From Polytrichum commune (taxonomy: Eukaryota; Streptophyta; Polytrichopsida; Polytrichales; Polytrichaceae), in NCBI GenBank assembly GCA_950295325.1, contig OX485804.1, positions 27,840,001 through 27,900,000 on the forward strand: 60,000 bases of DNA. The letters are read 5' to 3'. A program made the position numbers and the translations under genes. Shown here piece after piece: positions 1 to 9,876 of this stretch. Each line of letters opens with the position of its first letter. The first letter of the stretch is position 1. Under the pieces are notes generated by a model. The model was not told where the DNA came from and did no database searches. It saw only the letters and a list, made by a program, of their open reading frames with translations.

Positions 1-284
1 TTCAAATTTGAACAAAACTTACACAATTCTTCATCCAAGTAGTCAAACCCATAATTATTCTATTGATCCTACTACACACATTTGGGGGGATCCAATATCT
101 AATACCCTATTTTTTTCTTCTACTGATTACTAAAATGGAGGAATTATTCACCACCCTATTTTACAAATAATCATGTAGAGGACATATTTCCAATGCTATG
201 GTAGATCTAACGAATTTGTAAAATTTACCCTCGATGAATTAAATTGACCCTATTTTTTATCTCACGTGGTTTCTAAAATTTCAA
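1..284. other. AT-rich stretch, no gene seen
   Basis: No coding or RNA signal is visible. The part around 150-290 resembles 35880-36050 in wording (a run reading accctattttttatc followed by cacgt), so it is probably a diverged copy of an interspersed repeat whose ends I cannot define. Confidence 0.4.
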
Positions 285-870
285 TAGTCACCTCCCCGTG
301 AAGTTGGACCATGGAAAAGGCCATCTTTCATGGTCCAACTTCATGGTCCATGGTGTAAACCCAGGGAGTGCACTGTTCAAGTATTGTATTTATACACGTG
401 GGTGCACAAAAGGGGTATTATTTAAAACAAGCATGTACAAAATGTACGTACAAGAGACATATTGCTATTAAGCAAGAAGTAGATATACATGAGGCTATAG
501 AAAAATGTATGTAAAGTACGCATTTACGCGTTTACGCGTTCAAGTCAGACCTGGACCAAGAATCATGTGTTTTTTCATCCACTAAGTAACGACTTTATAA
601 CTAAAAATCCATGATTTGATATTATACATATAATAGGGCCATATTTTTGCATTTCCAAACATTTGTACACATGTTATATACAATTTCTATATTTGTTTTT
701 GGACCCTTGTGTACGTATGGAAATGTATTTTGAAGCAATGAGATTTGTAAGTATATTGCTTGATTTTAGCAAAAATAAATGTATACAGGGGTATTTTAAT
801 AAGGGGCATGCACGCACGTGATGCTTGGTTTTAATGAATAGTGCACTCCCTGAGGGTGTAAACCGGCCCT
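285..870. repeat. Fold-back repeat (family E), interrupted by a hAT-like insertion
   Basis: The sequence carries inverted GGACCATGG / CCATGGTCC blocks and ends in GGTGTAAACCGGCCCT (855-870), the same terminus seen at 19884 and, modified, at 41862. It is a copy of a non-autonomous fold-back family in this window. Only the right terminus is intact, and the left terminus (expected AGGGCCGGTTTACACC) is missing. Its terminal repeat is split by the element at 362-854. Confidence 0.55.
362..854. mobile_element. hAT-like MITE nested in family E
   Basis: The element begins CAGGGAGTGCACTGTTCA at 362-379 and ends with the inverse, TGAATAGTGCACTCCCTG, at 835-852. That is an 18-bp terminal inverted repeat with one mismatch. 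It is flanked by the direct repeat GGTGTAAACC at 352-361 and 855-864; two extra bases (AG) sit at the right junction. Termini starting CAGGG are known from hAT elements, which make 8-bp target duplications. The 10-bp flanking repeat is a little longer than that, so superfamily assignment is tentative. There is no transposase, so it is non-autonomous. Confidence 0.65.
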
Positions 871-1166
871 AAATGTTGACATTCTTCTTTATTATATAGC
901 TAAGAAGCTTCATATTCTCTTTGTCACATGTGTGCACATGTTTTATTTAGACACTCTTTGCTCCTCTCATTAGTTGTGTGCTCCGCAAATAAAATCAAAC
1001 TCAAGAAATGAACTCAACTTTTTTTATGGTTTTGTACGTGACCTTGGAATAGAAAAAAAAATTCATCCCAAATTGTTTTCTTGAGTCACTAAAATGGGTG
1101 TGGGAGATTTAGTCCCCACTTTTGCTGAATTTATGGTAAACTCTATGGTGTAAAGATTGGCAAAAG
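871..1166. other. AT-rich spacer, nothing recognised
   Basis: There is no ORF of note, no inverted repeat and no tandem structure. It simply separates two MITE copies. Confidence 0.4.
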
Positions 1167-2045
1167 ATACTCTAAATACAATAGTTAGTGTCACCAATTC
1201 TAATTGTCTTGCTCAATACTAAATGTAAAGCACGGTGTAGTGTCACTGACACTAAATGTTAACCCAACATTATTTGTCATTCCTTGTAAATTTTTGAGGG
1301 GATTGTAGATTAGTAATGTTGCAATTATTGTCACTTACCAAGTGATTTTTCATCCAAATTTCAATCATATATTGCATCACAAGTTGTTGACAAGTGAAGG
1401 TAGGTATTGGCTAGTGGTGCATTTCTTTTTATTTATTTTAAAATACACATTAAAAAATGTATTTAAAAATACTAAAAAAATGAGGCATTTTTTATGTTTT
1501 TTTAATTATAAATTCACGATTACAGTTAGTCCAGCCCAGTAGGGAAAATATAAACACACTCAACTTCCCCATTTGTTCCATATTACCATATAGTATTAGT
1601 ACATTCAAACTCAATGGCAGTGTCTGAGCCTTGAGTGTTGCCACACCAACTGACAATTATTGGAATACATAACGCACCACATAGCACACCGGACAAGTCG
1701 TGAATGGTGGTTTGCATTCACAACGTCTTCATTCTTGGATCAATACTTGGACGGAGAAGAGCTCGAAGAACTGATCTTAGAAGAGGGGAAGGTTTTTGAC
1801 AGTGATTTTCCATAAAGGACCTCACAGATTGATGTCTTCGATGATTTTCAATTAAAAAAACTTTTATTTTTTATTTTTTTAAAACATTTTATAATGCCAA
1901 CTCCGACCTCTAGAATAAAAAATGAAACACTAGTTTTGGCCAATCAATTAACTCATCCATCATCCATGACAACATTTGTTCACTTATTCATGAGATGTGT
2001 CATCCAAAAAGTTACCATAGTGACATAAAATACCAGATAGTGTAG
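1167..2045. repeat. MITE family B, copy 1 (split by an insertion)
   Basis: Two blocks (1167-1410 and about 1935-2045) are collinear with the continuous copy at 37201-37590. Shared phrases include TAGTGTCACCAATTCTAATT, CACTTACCAAGTGAT and GTGTCATCCAAAAAG. A third copy lies inverted at 52385-52825. The outer ends are degenerate (TACTCTAAATACAATAGTTA at the left). The middle is an unrelated ~520-bp insertion (see 1411-1934). It is non-coding. Confidence 0.6.
1411..1934. mobile_element. Insertion with CTAGT flanks inside MITE B
   Basis: The block separating the two halves of MITE B is bounded by the 5-bp direct repeat CTAGT at 1411-1415 and 1930-1934, as expected for a target-site duplication. 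Its ends are only weakly inverted (GGTGCATTTC against TGTTTCATTT). Inside, around 1701-1814, one + frame stays open and reads like an acidic protein C-terminus (DQYLDGEELEELILEEG, then a stop). This may be a captured exon, but I do not recognise it. Confidence 0.45.
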
Positions 2046-2099
2046 TAAATCGTTGCACAGTTTGAACCAAAGTTGGTGACATTGCCAATGTCATATCAT

Positions 2100-2320
2100 A
2101 TTGATACACCATTTGATGATATAATGTATCCAAGAAACTCAACATGTGATTGATAAAAAATTTGCACCTTTCCAATTTTGAAGAAAATCCCATCTCCCGA
2201 AGTTTGCTCAAAATAAGATGGGCATGATTTTTCTTTGTTCAAGTTCGTTTGGAAAAGCCTAAGATATTGTCAATGCAAACTTCCACATAGCGGTTGCAGT
2301 GCCACCAACATGGTTGTGGT
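2100..2320 (-). pseudogene. Decayed Ty3-type reverse transcriptase fragment
   Basis: Translated on the minus strand, the segment reads VCIDNILGFSK (matching the Ty3 catalytic box Y[VIL]DDILVFSK, with the second Asp changed to Asn). About 15 codons later comes LSKLREMGFSSKLERCKFF, the typical L+KLRE.GL.LKLEKCEFF segment downstream of the box. Between them there is an in-frame stop, so it is dead. No LTRs or other pol domains are seen nearby. It differs from the RT of the element at 4174-18948 (FLDDFAVYS), so it derives from another Ty3 lineage. Confidence 0.65.
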
Positions 2321-2329
2321 GTAGTCATT

Positions 2330-3180
2330 GTTGATTCCCACTTTTCCTAGTAAATGAAACACATGATTTGTACAAGACGATTAGCAAATCCAAATTGAGG
2401 CTACATGCACTTTCCTCACACATATTGGAGGTCATATAACATCTTATTGGTTGTCATATTGAAGATTTTTGTGCTTATTAAATGGTCATATATGGTTGAC
2501 ACACCCATCTCCGATCAATCCCCCAACCTTACTATATAGAGTCCCCTAAAGTTGGAAAGTTCCACATATGTAGTTGTCATTTTTTAATGTGATGAAAAAA
2601 ATCGTGAAGAATCACAAATGTAGCCTTCGCGTTTGGCGTGATGGAAAAAATAAGTTAAAAGGGCAGGGGTTTTGGTCCTTGAGAAGGGCACTCATTATAC
2701 TCAAGTTTTCATCTCCCAATCATCAGGAATAATAGGTTGATCTATACACTGTGTATGGGTTGGGAGAGAATCTTACCTTTGGAAATTTACAGTAATTTGA
2801 AAACTTGGAAATAAATTGTGATTTTGTTTGTTGAATGTTGTGATATCTATTTTGGACCTATGAAATATCACTCTAATATCACACTTGTACTACATTTATG
2901 TAAAATTGCTTACGGATAACGGAACTGGGTCTGTATCCTCAGGTTCCCCTTTTTTTGTTGTCTAGAGCCTAGAATGCTTACCATACTTTGAATACCATGT
3001 CCAACTTTTTTGAACACAAATCTTTTTGGTCTCCGTTCTAGGAGCCACACCAAACCACATACTACTCAAACTTAGGTGTTCTAACAAGAATAATAACCGA
3101 GTAAGGGTTCTCTACCTTATCCACACATGCCTTGTCGATGATTGAGTTATCAACCTTCTAACCCACAAACAAGTTAGGTT
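2330..3180. repeat. Interspersed repeat family C, copy 1 (diverged)
   Basis: Blocks here recur in the same order at 28820-29150, 34430-34800 and, partly, 40790-40941: a 'gaaacacatgattXgtacaaga...gcaaatccaaat' block, a 'catattgaagattXXXgtgcttXttaaatgg' block, and an 'agccacaccaaaXcacataXta' block followed by 'AAATTTAGGTGT'-like words. It is non-coding and its termini are unclear. This copy contains an extra ~400 bp (2540-2980) absent from the others. Confidence 0.5.
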
Positions 3181-4173
3181 AATTGCCTTATCAAAACTTC
3201 ATTCATTAGCATAACTGCCCCTCCCCCATGCCAAACTGATTTAACAAAGCGGAAATTAAGAAAGAGGAAACAAACCTTTATATTATGGAAAACTTGAAGT
3301 TTTTCCTGCCAAAATTGTCTCAAATGGAAAGGAGAGTCCTCTTGACAAGGGTTGATTCTATTGAAGAGTTGGTAGCCTCTTTTGGAAACATCATGGGTGA
3401 AAGGGTTGCTAGTATGGTGTTCATATTATCAATGCGCTTTTGCTTGCAATGGCTCGGCATCCAAACTCAAGCTACATCCTATTCAAATCAATGCTCCATC
3501 AAATGGAGGTCTAAGCACCAAGTAGCGAACATTACCTCAACCCCTACTGGCTCAAGCCTATCTCACAAAAACACCATGCATTTGACCCCTCTTGCAAGGC
3601 CATAAGGTTAGAAAGTGAGAAATTTATGAAGCTTTCAAGTTCTTAAACATTGGTCCTTAAACATCACAACCATATAGTTGGTGTCCTCAAACAACTTGGA
3701 GAAGTCCATGTAAGCATTTGAAATTTAGAAATTCAATGCATTCATCGTAATAGTAGTGGATTCAATGAATAGATTTGACTAGAAATTGATGAGCACATGT
3801 GATAAGAGTTACGATGTAATCAATCAACTTTGCTCCTTTGAGTGATTATTGCCCAATGTAGTCCTTTCGTTGATAATCTTAATTCAACACTTTTAAGTAG
3901 AGTTCTCTCCCTCAAGTATTGCACCTCATTTGCTAGCTTGGCTTGTGTAGTGTTGATGGTATGCAAACACAAGCTCTCCATCTTGTGCAAACTTTCTTTC
4001 TTGATTTTATTGTTGAAAGTGTGTGGGTCCTTGGTTCTTAGAGGGATTGCCTCACCTTCATGATTTGCGTTGCGGGCATGCACATATTCATCTCCCCCAC
4101 TGAAAGAAGGCGAAACACCTTATGCTACATCACGGAATACCGCGATTAGCTCAAGGCCAACGGGCTCACATTC
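3181..4173. other. No recognised gene; insertion site of the LTR element at its right edge
   Basis: Short ORFs on both strands (for example + 3285-3605) lack similarity to anything I recognise and look like chance. The sequence up to 4173 would rejoin 18949 in the empty allele. Confidence 0.4.
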
Positions 4174-4178
4174 ATGCC

Positions 4179-6098
4179 TGTAGTAAGTTTTTGGTTTCTC
4201 TCTAAACAACAAAACCCAGGGAACAATGTCTCCAGGAAGACTGAGATAGTGTCTATAAGGGTTAATGTCACTTTGGATTAAGGTTCATAATAACAACTTA
4301 GGTTCTTTCTTATTCCATTCCTTCTTTAATTCTTCATTCCTCCCCTCTTATGGTTCTTTTGTGCTTCCTCAGTCGTGAGTGATTCCGTCCTATCTTTGGG
4401 GTAATTTTCTATCACTCTACGTTTTTTACCTATTGCAGTTGTGAAGCTCAATGGCTTTGGCAATAGTCTTTTCGGATCTTGGCGATAGTCTTCCAATGGA
4501 TTTTCATCCTATTGGGGTTAGTATCTTCTTCCTTCGTTAATTGATTATTTAATGCTATCAATCATAATTCAAATTGTATTGCTCAAAGAATTTGTTCCTT
4601 CACTTTATCTCATTTATCATTTATTACTCATAATGAAAAATTCACTTATCTCATGCTCTTCATTGTCCCACACAACACACAAGACATGCTTGAATTCCTG
4701 CATCCTTCTTCCATAATCACATAACACATAGGCTATAGCCATTAGGTTCCAACACAACCTATTACAACTGCTAGCCTAATTCCTCTCACATCAAACCATA
4801 TCTTTCTCATTCCTAATCATGTCAAAGCACGTTCTTTGTGGATTGGATTATTTATCGACTCGACATCATCATGACACTCCGATTCTCATCATGTTTCGAT
4901 AATCCCTCTAAACTTCTTGTCTCTCGAGGTAATGTCTCTCAACTCAGAACTACTTTATCATCATGACAACCTCGGTTACTTAAGTGGACCTTCTGGTGCC
5001 CTCATTGCTTCCCTCTTAGTGATAACCTCGGACAACTCTCTTTCCCTCATTCTCTCTCTCGCTCTCGCACAGGCTATAGGCAGTTATAAGACCTCCCAGT
5101 GCCCATGCCTACCAGCTCTCGGTTCTTCCTCTTGTGCCACTCTCAGCAGGCTCTCTCTCTCTCTCTCTCTCTCTCCTGTGTATCTCTCAGTAACTTGGTT
5201 GGCTCTGTAACTCTCTTGTTTCTACTGCGGCTCTCCTTTCTCGGTAATCTCAGCCTTAATCTGATCTCCTTGGCTATGCCTACTGTTCTGACAACTCTTG
5301 CTCAAGTTCTTACAGATGCTCTCACTTCGCTGTATCCCAACTACAGACTATGGCCATTTCCATTTATCTTTACTTCGGCGATAGTCCATCCCTCTTTATG
5401 CTTCGTTCCTCTCTCTCACTGCCAATCACTCTCTGATTTCCACCTTAAGATAACTCCTCAATCTCAATCCAACAGGTTTCTTTCACAATGCAGGTTGCGA
5501 CCTTTCACTCTCTCCTTTTTCCAATATGTCTCCAACTTCGATATCAACTTCGTTAATTTGTCAACAGACTCTTTGGTCGCCGCTCTTCTTCACTCACAGA
5601 TCCTCATGCTTGACTCAACTCCTTCCACTCAAGTCGTGCTAATTTCATTCACTCGTGCAAACTACTTGTGCACTGATTCAACAATAATGATCACATACAT
5701 ATTATGGCCATACTCAACATTTCCATGCAACTGTCTTTACTTCCTCAAACTAATTACATCTTACTTAGCTACATCCCTCTATCACAGACGGCGATGTTCC
5801 AGCTCTGATCCTACTTCAAAAAAACAACTATGCTTGAGTCTAACTCTATCGCCTATAGCCTGATTCTCTACAGCTATGGCTTCAGTAGATATAACGAGAA
5901 GTGTCTTCTCTCTGGCGATAGCCCGCTTATCAAGATCGGAGCTCCTGACGGTTGCAACTCCTGAAACTTCTTCCCTCGGCCTATAGCCTGCCGCTTTCAT
6001 CCTAGACTAACTTTCATCCATCTTTTTAGTTACTTTATCACAAAAGAAAAGTTTTTTCTTCCTTTCTACCAGGCTATGGCCAGAAAATTGGTATTACA
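4179..6098 (-). repeat. Left LTR (3' LTR of the element)
   Basis: It is 1,920 bp, TG...CA, with TGTA/TACA ends, and the same length as the right LTR (17024-18943). Blocks checked along the length match base for base, and long chance ORFs inside the two copies give identical translations. It holds a (CT)n run at about 5151-5174 (GA on the transcribed strand) and many copies of a GGCTATAGCC-like motif (4731-4740, 5072-5079, 5853-5860, 5981-5988). Long ORFs here (for example + 5099-5863) are repeated in both LTRs, antisense to the element, and have no recognisable domain, so I do not call them genes. Confidence 0.95.
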
Positions 6099-6112
6099 TA
6101 GCCCCCTGCTTA
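6099..6112 (-). other. Polypurine tract
   Basis: Immediately upstream of the 3' LTR in the element's orientation the strand reads TAAGCAGGGGGCTA, then TGTAATACC of the LTR. The purine-rich AGCAGGGGG core at the LTR boundary is where plus-strand DNA synthesis would start. It is short but in the right place. Confidence 0.7.
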
Positions 6113-6134
6113 ATACTTTTACGTCCCGTAAAAG

Positions 6135-9002
6135 CTATCGTCTTCTTCCGCGGTGGGGTCCTCCCATGTTCCGGAACGGTCGCTGAGACGAAGGGCCATA
6201 TTCTGCAACAAAGTCCGGTCTCATTGTCTCTTCTTCAGGTACGATCGTGTTCTCCACCTCTCTCTGAACCTGCAATGCTCTTGAAATCACACCGTACCTG
6301 GTGGCTCCAAACTCATTTATCAGGCTATGGTGTGGTCCGATGATGAAATAGGTAGAGCACATGGCCTCCATACAACGCAACCAGCGAGCCGATCGGTAAT
6401 TGATTTTCGTCAAAATTAGCGCCTCTCGATTTGTCTTGCTCAACAAATTAACGTTGTAAGTGAAATTGTACTCCAAACACCAGCTTCCCAAAATAGCTGC
6501 AAAAATCGCGGCTCGAAAACATACTGGGTCGCGGTGCTGGCGATGGTCAAAAGAAAATTGCATGTAAGCCACATTGCAATCCTGAGGTGTCATGAATGAA
6601 CCAGGAATCAGTGGCCAATTGTATTCCAAACTATCCACCAGGGCGTTAGTAGGCCACTTGTACCGCCTCGGGCAGTTGCAAAACCTGAGGTCATTCCTCA
6701 CATTCAAAGGGGGTTCCCTGCTCCATCCAGCACAGATACGGCGATAGACCTTGTCATGAGACTGACTTGGATCAGTACTCACTTGTCTTGATTGGCCGAC
6801 ATCCTCTAAAATCCATTCCAAAGCCTTCCAGGTTGGAATTGGCTGTTCCACATCCTCGTCGAACAGGGCCTCGTACTCTCCCAAGAACTTATGTGCCAAT
6901 GGGCTTCTTACTCGGCTCGGAGTATTGAGCATCCTATGGACCTGGTTAGGAGGAGGTAAAAAGAACGTTACTTGATTCTGCAAATTCACTTGTGCTCTTC
7001 CTCCTGTCTGTTCCATTTGCTGATCCATCCTGTGCATTCTCTCCTTCAGCTGGTCATACTTGAATTGGTAGTGTCCGGGGCCAAGGTCAAGTCGTTTGCT
7101 GGTTGCCAACCTCTCCGAGCTAGCGTCCATCGCAGCTTGCAAAAAGTTGTCCCCTCTTAAACTCGACCTCACCCTAGCAAACTCAGCTGCCCAATTCTTC
7201 AGCAAGGGTAAAGGACAAATTGTCAATGCGGTGTCAACCGCTACATTCCAGAATTGGAGATCTACCTCCCGCTGGGGTGGGTTTAACTCCAAAGCTGCCA
7301 CCTGATGTCTTCTTTGTTGTAGTGACAACTCCAGTTGAGTGTAGTAGGTAAAAACTCTGACCCCAAATTCAGCTATACTCTGAAACATCTTGAAGGGATC
7401 AGTCACTCTTAATCCTCCTCTCACTAAAATCTCGGTGAGAAGGTTCTCACACCCATCCATTAGGGATTCTGCCCATAACTTCTCAAAATCAGAATTGCTT
7501 AGAATTTGGTTGGATTGCAGGCTATAGACCAAAAAGAAGATATCCCGCTGTAACTCAAAGTTTTTGAACAAGGAGGTAAAGGGTGGACACACACTCTCAA
7601 TGGCCCACACACCTGACTTCATTCTCTCAATCCTTCTCCTTTTTGCTTCCAGCTCAATGTTCTGCCTCTCCAACCTCTCTTCTAATTCTTTGATTTTCTC
7701 TCCACTCTCCAAAATCTCCCGCTCACTCACAAAGACAGCTTGTATCTGAGCCTTAAGGGATTGATTTTCTTTGGACTTACTGGCTATAGCCTTCTCTTGT
7801 CTTACCCTAAGACCTTCCCAGATATTTTTTTCTCTCTCTAAAGCCTCTTTCTCTTTCACCAGCTGGTTCTTCTCATTTGTGGCTAGGGTTAACTCTGTAA
7901 ACACCATTCCACACTTATCCTGCCACTCTTTTTGACTTTTAACACTCTCTGTGAGCTTCTCTTCCAGTTGGGCCTCTCTGATTTGCAAGCTGATGTTGAG
8001 ACCTTGCAACTGACTCTCTTTCTCTTTGGCTAGGGTTAATTCTGCTTGTAATTTGTGTATTACCCCTTCTCTGTCATGTGACTCTGGTGTGGGGCTCAAT
8101 TCTGACCCTAACTCAAAAATTTGTGAAGGTACTACCAACCTAGGTAAAACCTGAAAATTTTCCCTAGGTCCTTCTATGCTTGCAAAATCCCCGCATAACT
8201 CTATGCTTTCCTCTACAATCTCGGGTGGGTCCGGACTGGCTATAGGCGACATAACAATGCGACGCTCCGGAGATGGAGCAAAATACCTAGGACGACTCAA
8301 AAAGGGTGGAACTGATCTAAAGGAACTTGGAGAACTGGACACAACCGACAACTGGCACAAAATGCCCATATAGCCTGCACACCTCAATGGTACCGGTCGC
8401 TTCTCCCTCTGCTTCTCGATCTCCTCTTGCATGCGGAGTCTGAGTTCCTCGGCCCAGTTGTATCTGGTGCCTCTCATCAGCGCCGTGAATGCTGCACATA
8501 CCATGCAATGTTCCATTTTGCTCCCCTCCTCACCCAGTTGGATTCTCTGATGAAACACTTCCAACCATTCCTTCCAGGGTGAGCTCGCTAGTTCGATGCA
8601 CCAGCCCATAGCCTCTGAATCAAATGCTAAACTTCCTCCTTTGAAAACTACTTCCCATTCCCTCGCACTGATAGGTAATTCAGCATTGAGTAGCGGCTGG
8701 CCATCCTCTTCAGGTAAGGTAGTCGCTCTGGCTATAGCCCCTGAGTTAAATTGCACACTCTCATTCTGCACTTTAATCTCTCGAAACTCACTCGCCAATG
8801 CAGATTCAAAAAACTCAGACAAATCTGCTTGCCATGGCCATGAGATTTCTAACCTACACAAAAACTCCCATAGCCCAGCAGCTCTCACTTGTGGCTCTCT
8901 CTTCCGAATCTGATCTCTCACAACCTCTGGTAATTCCTGAAACACTAAGGGCTCAATTGTTACTCGACCCCTCTTGCGCTGCCTCTTTGACGACTCTGCC
9001 AT
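6135..9002 (-). CDS. 955-aa coiled-coil ORF in the envelope position of the LTR element
   Basis: The reading frame is open for 955 codons from an ATG at 9002-9000 (product starts MAESSKRQRKRGRV). The frame continues upstream to 9062 only through non-ATG codons. It lies between pol and the 3' LTR on the same strand, where Athila-type elements carry an extra ORF. The N-terminal ~300 residues have the pattern LWEFL...VQFNSGAIARATTLP and, further on, EHCMVCAAFTALMRG...ILCQ. This resembles the 'putative plant transposon protein' domain (PF20167) of plant retroelement ORFs; that is from memory and unverified. Residues ~314-461 are a long Lys/Glu/Leu/Gln-rich coiled coil. The ~490-residue C-terminal part, ending in an Arg-rich tail (PHRGRRR), is unrecognised. 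I see no signal peptide or convincing transmembrane helix, so envelope function is not supported. An intact frame of this length argues for recent selection. Confidence 0.85.
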   Translation of the reverse strand: MAESSKRQRKRGRVTIEPLVFQELPEVVRDQIRKREPQVRAAGLWEFLCRLEISWPWQADLSEFFESALASEFREIKVQNESVQFNSGAIARATTLPEEDGQPLLNAELPISAREWEVVFKGGSLAFDSEAMGWCIELASSPWKEWLEVFHQRIQLGEEGSKMEHCMVCAAFTALMRGTRYNWAEELRLRMQEEIEKQREKRPVPLRCAGYMGILCQLSVVSSSPSSFRSVPPFLSRPRYFAPSPERRIVMSPIASPDPPEIVEESIELCGDFASIEGPRENFQVLPRLVVPSQIFELGSELSPTPESHDREGVIHKLQAELTLAKEKESQLQGLNISLQIREAQLEEKLTESVKSQKEWQDKCGMVFTELTLATNEKNQLVKEKEALEREKNIWEGLRVRQEKAIASKSKENQSLKAQIQAVFVSEREILESGEKIKELEERLERQNIELEAKRRRIERMKSGVWAIESVCPPFTSLFKNFELQRDIFFLVYSLQSNQILSNSDFEKLWAESLMDGCENLLTEILVRGGLRVTDPFKMFQSIAEFGVRVFTYYTQLELSLQQRRHQVAALELNPPQREVDLQFWNVAVDTALTICPLPLLKNWAAEFARVRSSLRGDNFLQAAMDASSERLATSKRLDLGPGHYQFKYDQLKERMHRMDQQMEQTGGRAQVNLQNQVTFFLPPPNQVHRMLNTPSRVRSPLAHKFLGEYEALFDEDVEQPIPTWKALEWILEDVGQSRQVSTDPSQSHDKVYRRICAGWSREPPLNVRNDLRFCNCPRRYKWPTNALVDSLEYNWPLIPGSFMTPQDCNVAYMQFSFDHRQHRDPVCFRAAIFAAILGSWCLEYNFTYNVNLLSKTNREALILTKINYRSARWLRCMEAMCSTYFIIGPHHSLINEFGATRYGVISRALQVQREVENTIVPEEETMRPDFVAEYGPSSQRPFRNMGGPHRGRRR

Positions 9003-9876
9003 CTTTTGATTATAGCCTGCAAACCACTCCTCAACCACTCTCCTGATTAACCTCAATCTCAATGGTAGTCAAGATTACTGCTTGTTTCGCTCAGTATTCT
9101 CAGAGAACACTCAAAATTTCACACAGTCCTCACAATTTGAACTCTGAAATCTCCCTCGGCATGCACACTCGAACTCACACTACACATTCGTTGATTCACT
9201 CTCAGCTGGTAACCACTAATGCACCTGTTGCATTTGTGAGGGATCCTTTGATTATAGCCTGAACTTGGTAAGAGCTTGCTCGAATTCGCGCCGCCATGTG
9301 TGGTGTGTGACAAATCATGATTAAGAGGGGAGTGGTTAGGCTCACCCGCCCCCATTATGGGCCTTGCATGATTATAGCCAGCTTTCATCATTTAACAACC
9401 CTTCAGATTTTCATCATGAGATTGTTTCCAATCATTTCTTCCTCCATTAAGCTCAATCAATCTTATCAGACCTAAATAATTAAATGAGTATCATGTGTTA
9501 TTTCCAAGATTATAGCCTATTACCATTAATTTCTAGTTTTAGTTTTGGCTTTGAAATCTAATCTTTATTAAAAGTTTAGTAGTAATTAGGCAAATTAAAA
9601 AAAACGTCTACACTGATGTTTTAATATTTCAATTCAAAATTTAAAATCAACCTACCTGTCTTTATCGCTTCATCGAAATATGTTCTTTGCATTATCTTTT
9701 CTCTCTGATAGATTGATTTTAGGCTGATGCTTAAATTCCCTTTGTTATGATTAACTTGATTATTGCCCAATTTAATAATTCGCGGCGTGCTACCTAGTAA
9801 TTTGAAAAATTTGAAAAATTTGCTCTTTATTACTTTTCAAACTATCTTCCCCCCTTATTTATTATACTAACTGACC
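9003..9876 (-). other. Spacer between pol and the 955-aa ORF, with repeated GGCTATAATC
   Basis: No substantial ORF is present. The element-sense sequence GGCTATAATC occurs at 9008-9017, 9250-9259, 9370-9379 and 9508-9517, that is about every 120-140 bp or twice that. The last copy lies six bases from the ATG of the 955-aa ORF. The spacer may hold an internal promoter, a splice acceptor or an RNA signal for the downstream ORF; this is inference from position. Confidence 0.5.

Noticed and set aside
4917-5863. ORFs of 97 and 254 codons in the left LTR, repeated at 17762-18708
   Set aside because: They lie in the LTRs, antisense to the element, begin at non-ATG codons or in low-complexity CT runs, and have no recognisable domain. 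Their identity between copies only reflects LTR identity.
6972-8913. Several + strand ORFs of 60-105 codons
   Set aside because: They are antisense shadows of the 955-aa ORF; no independent evidence.
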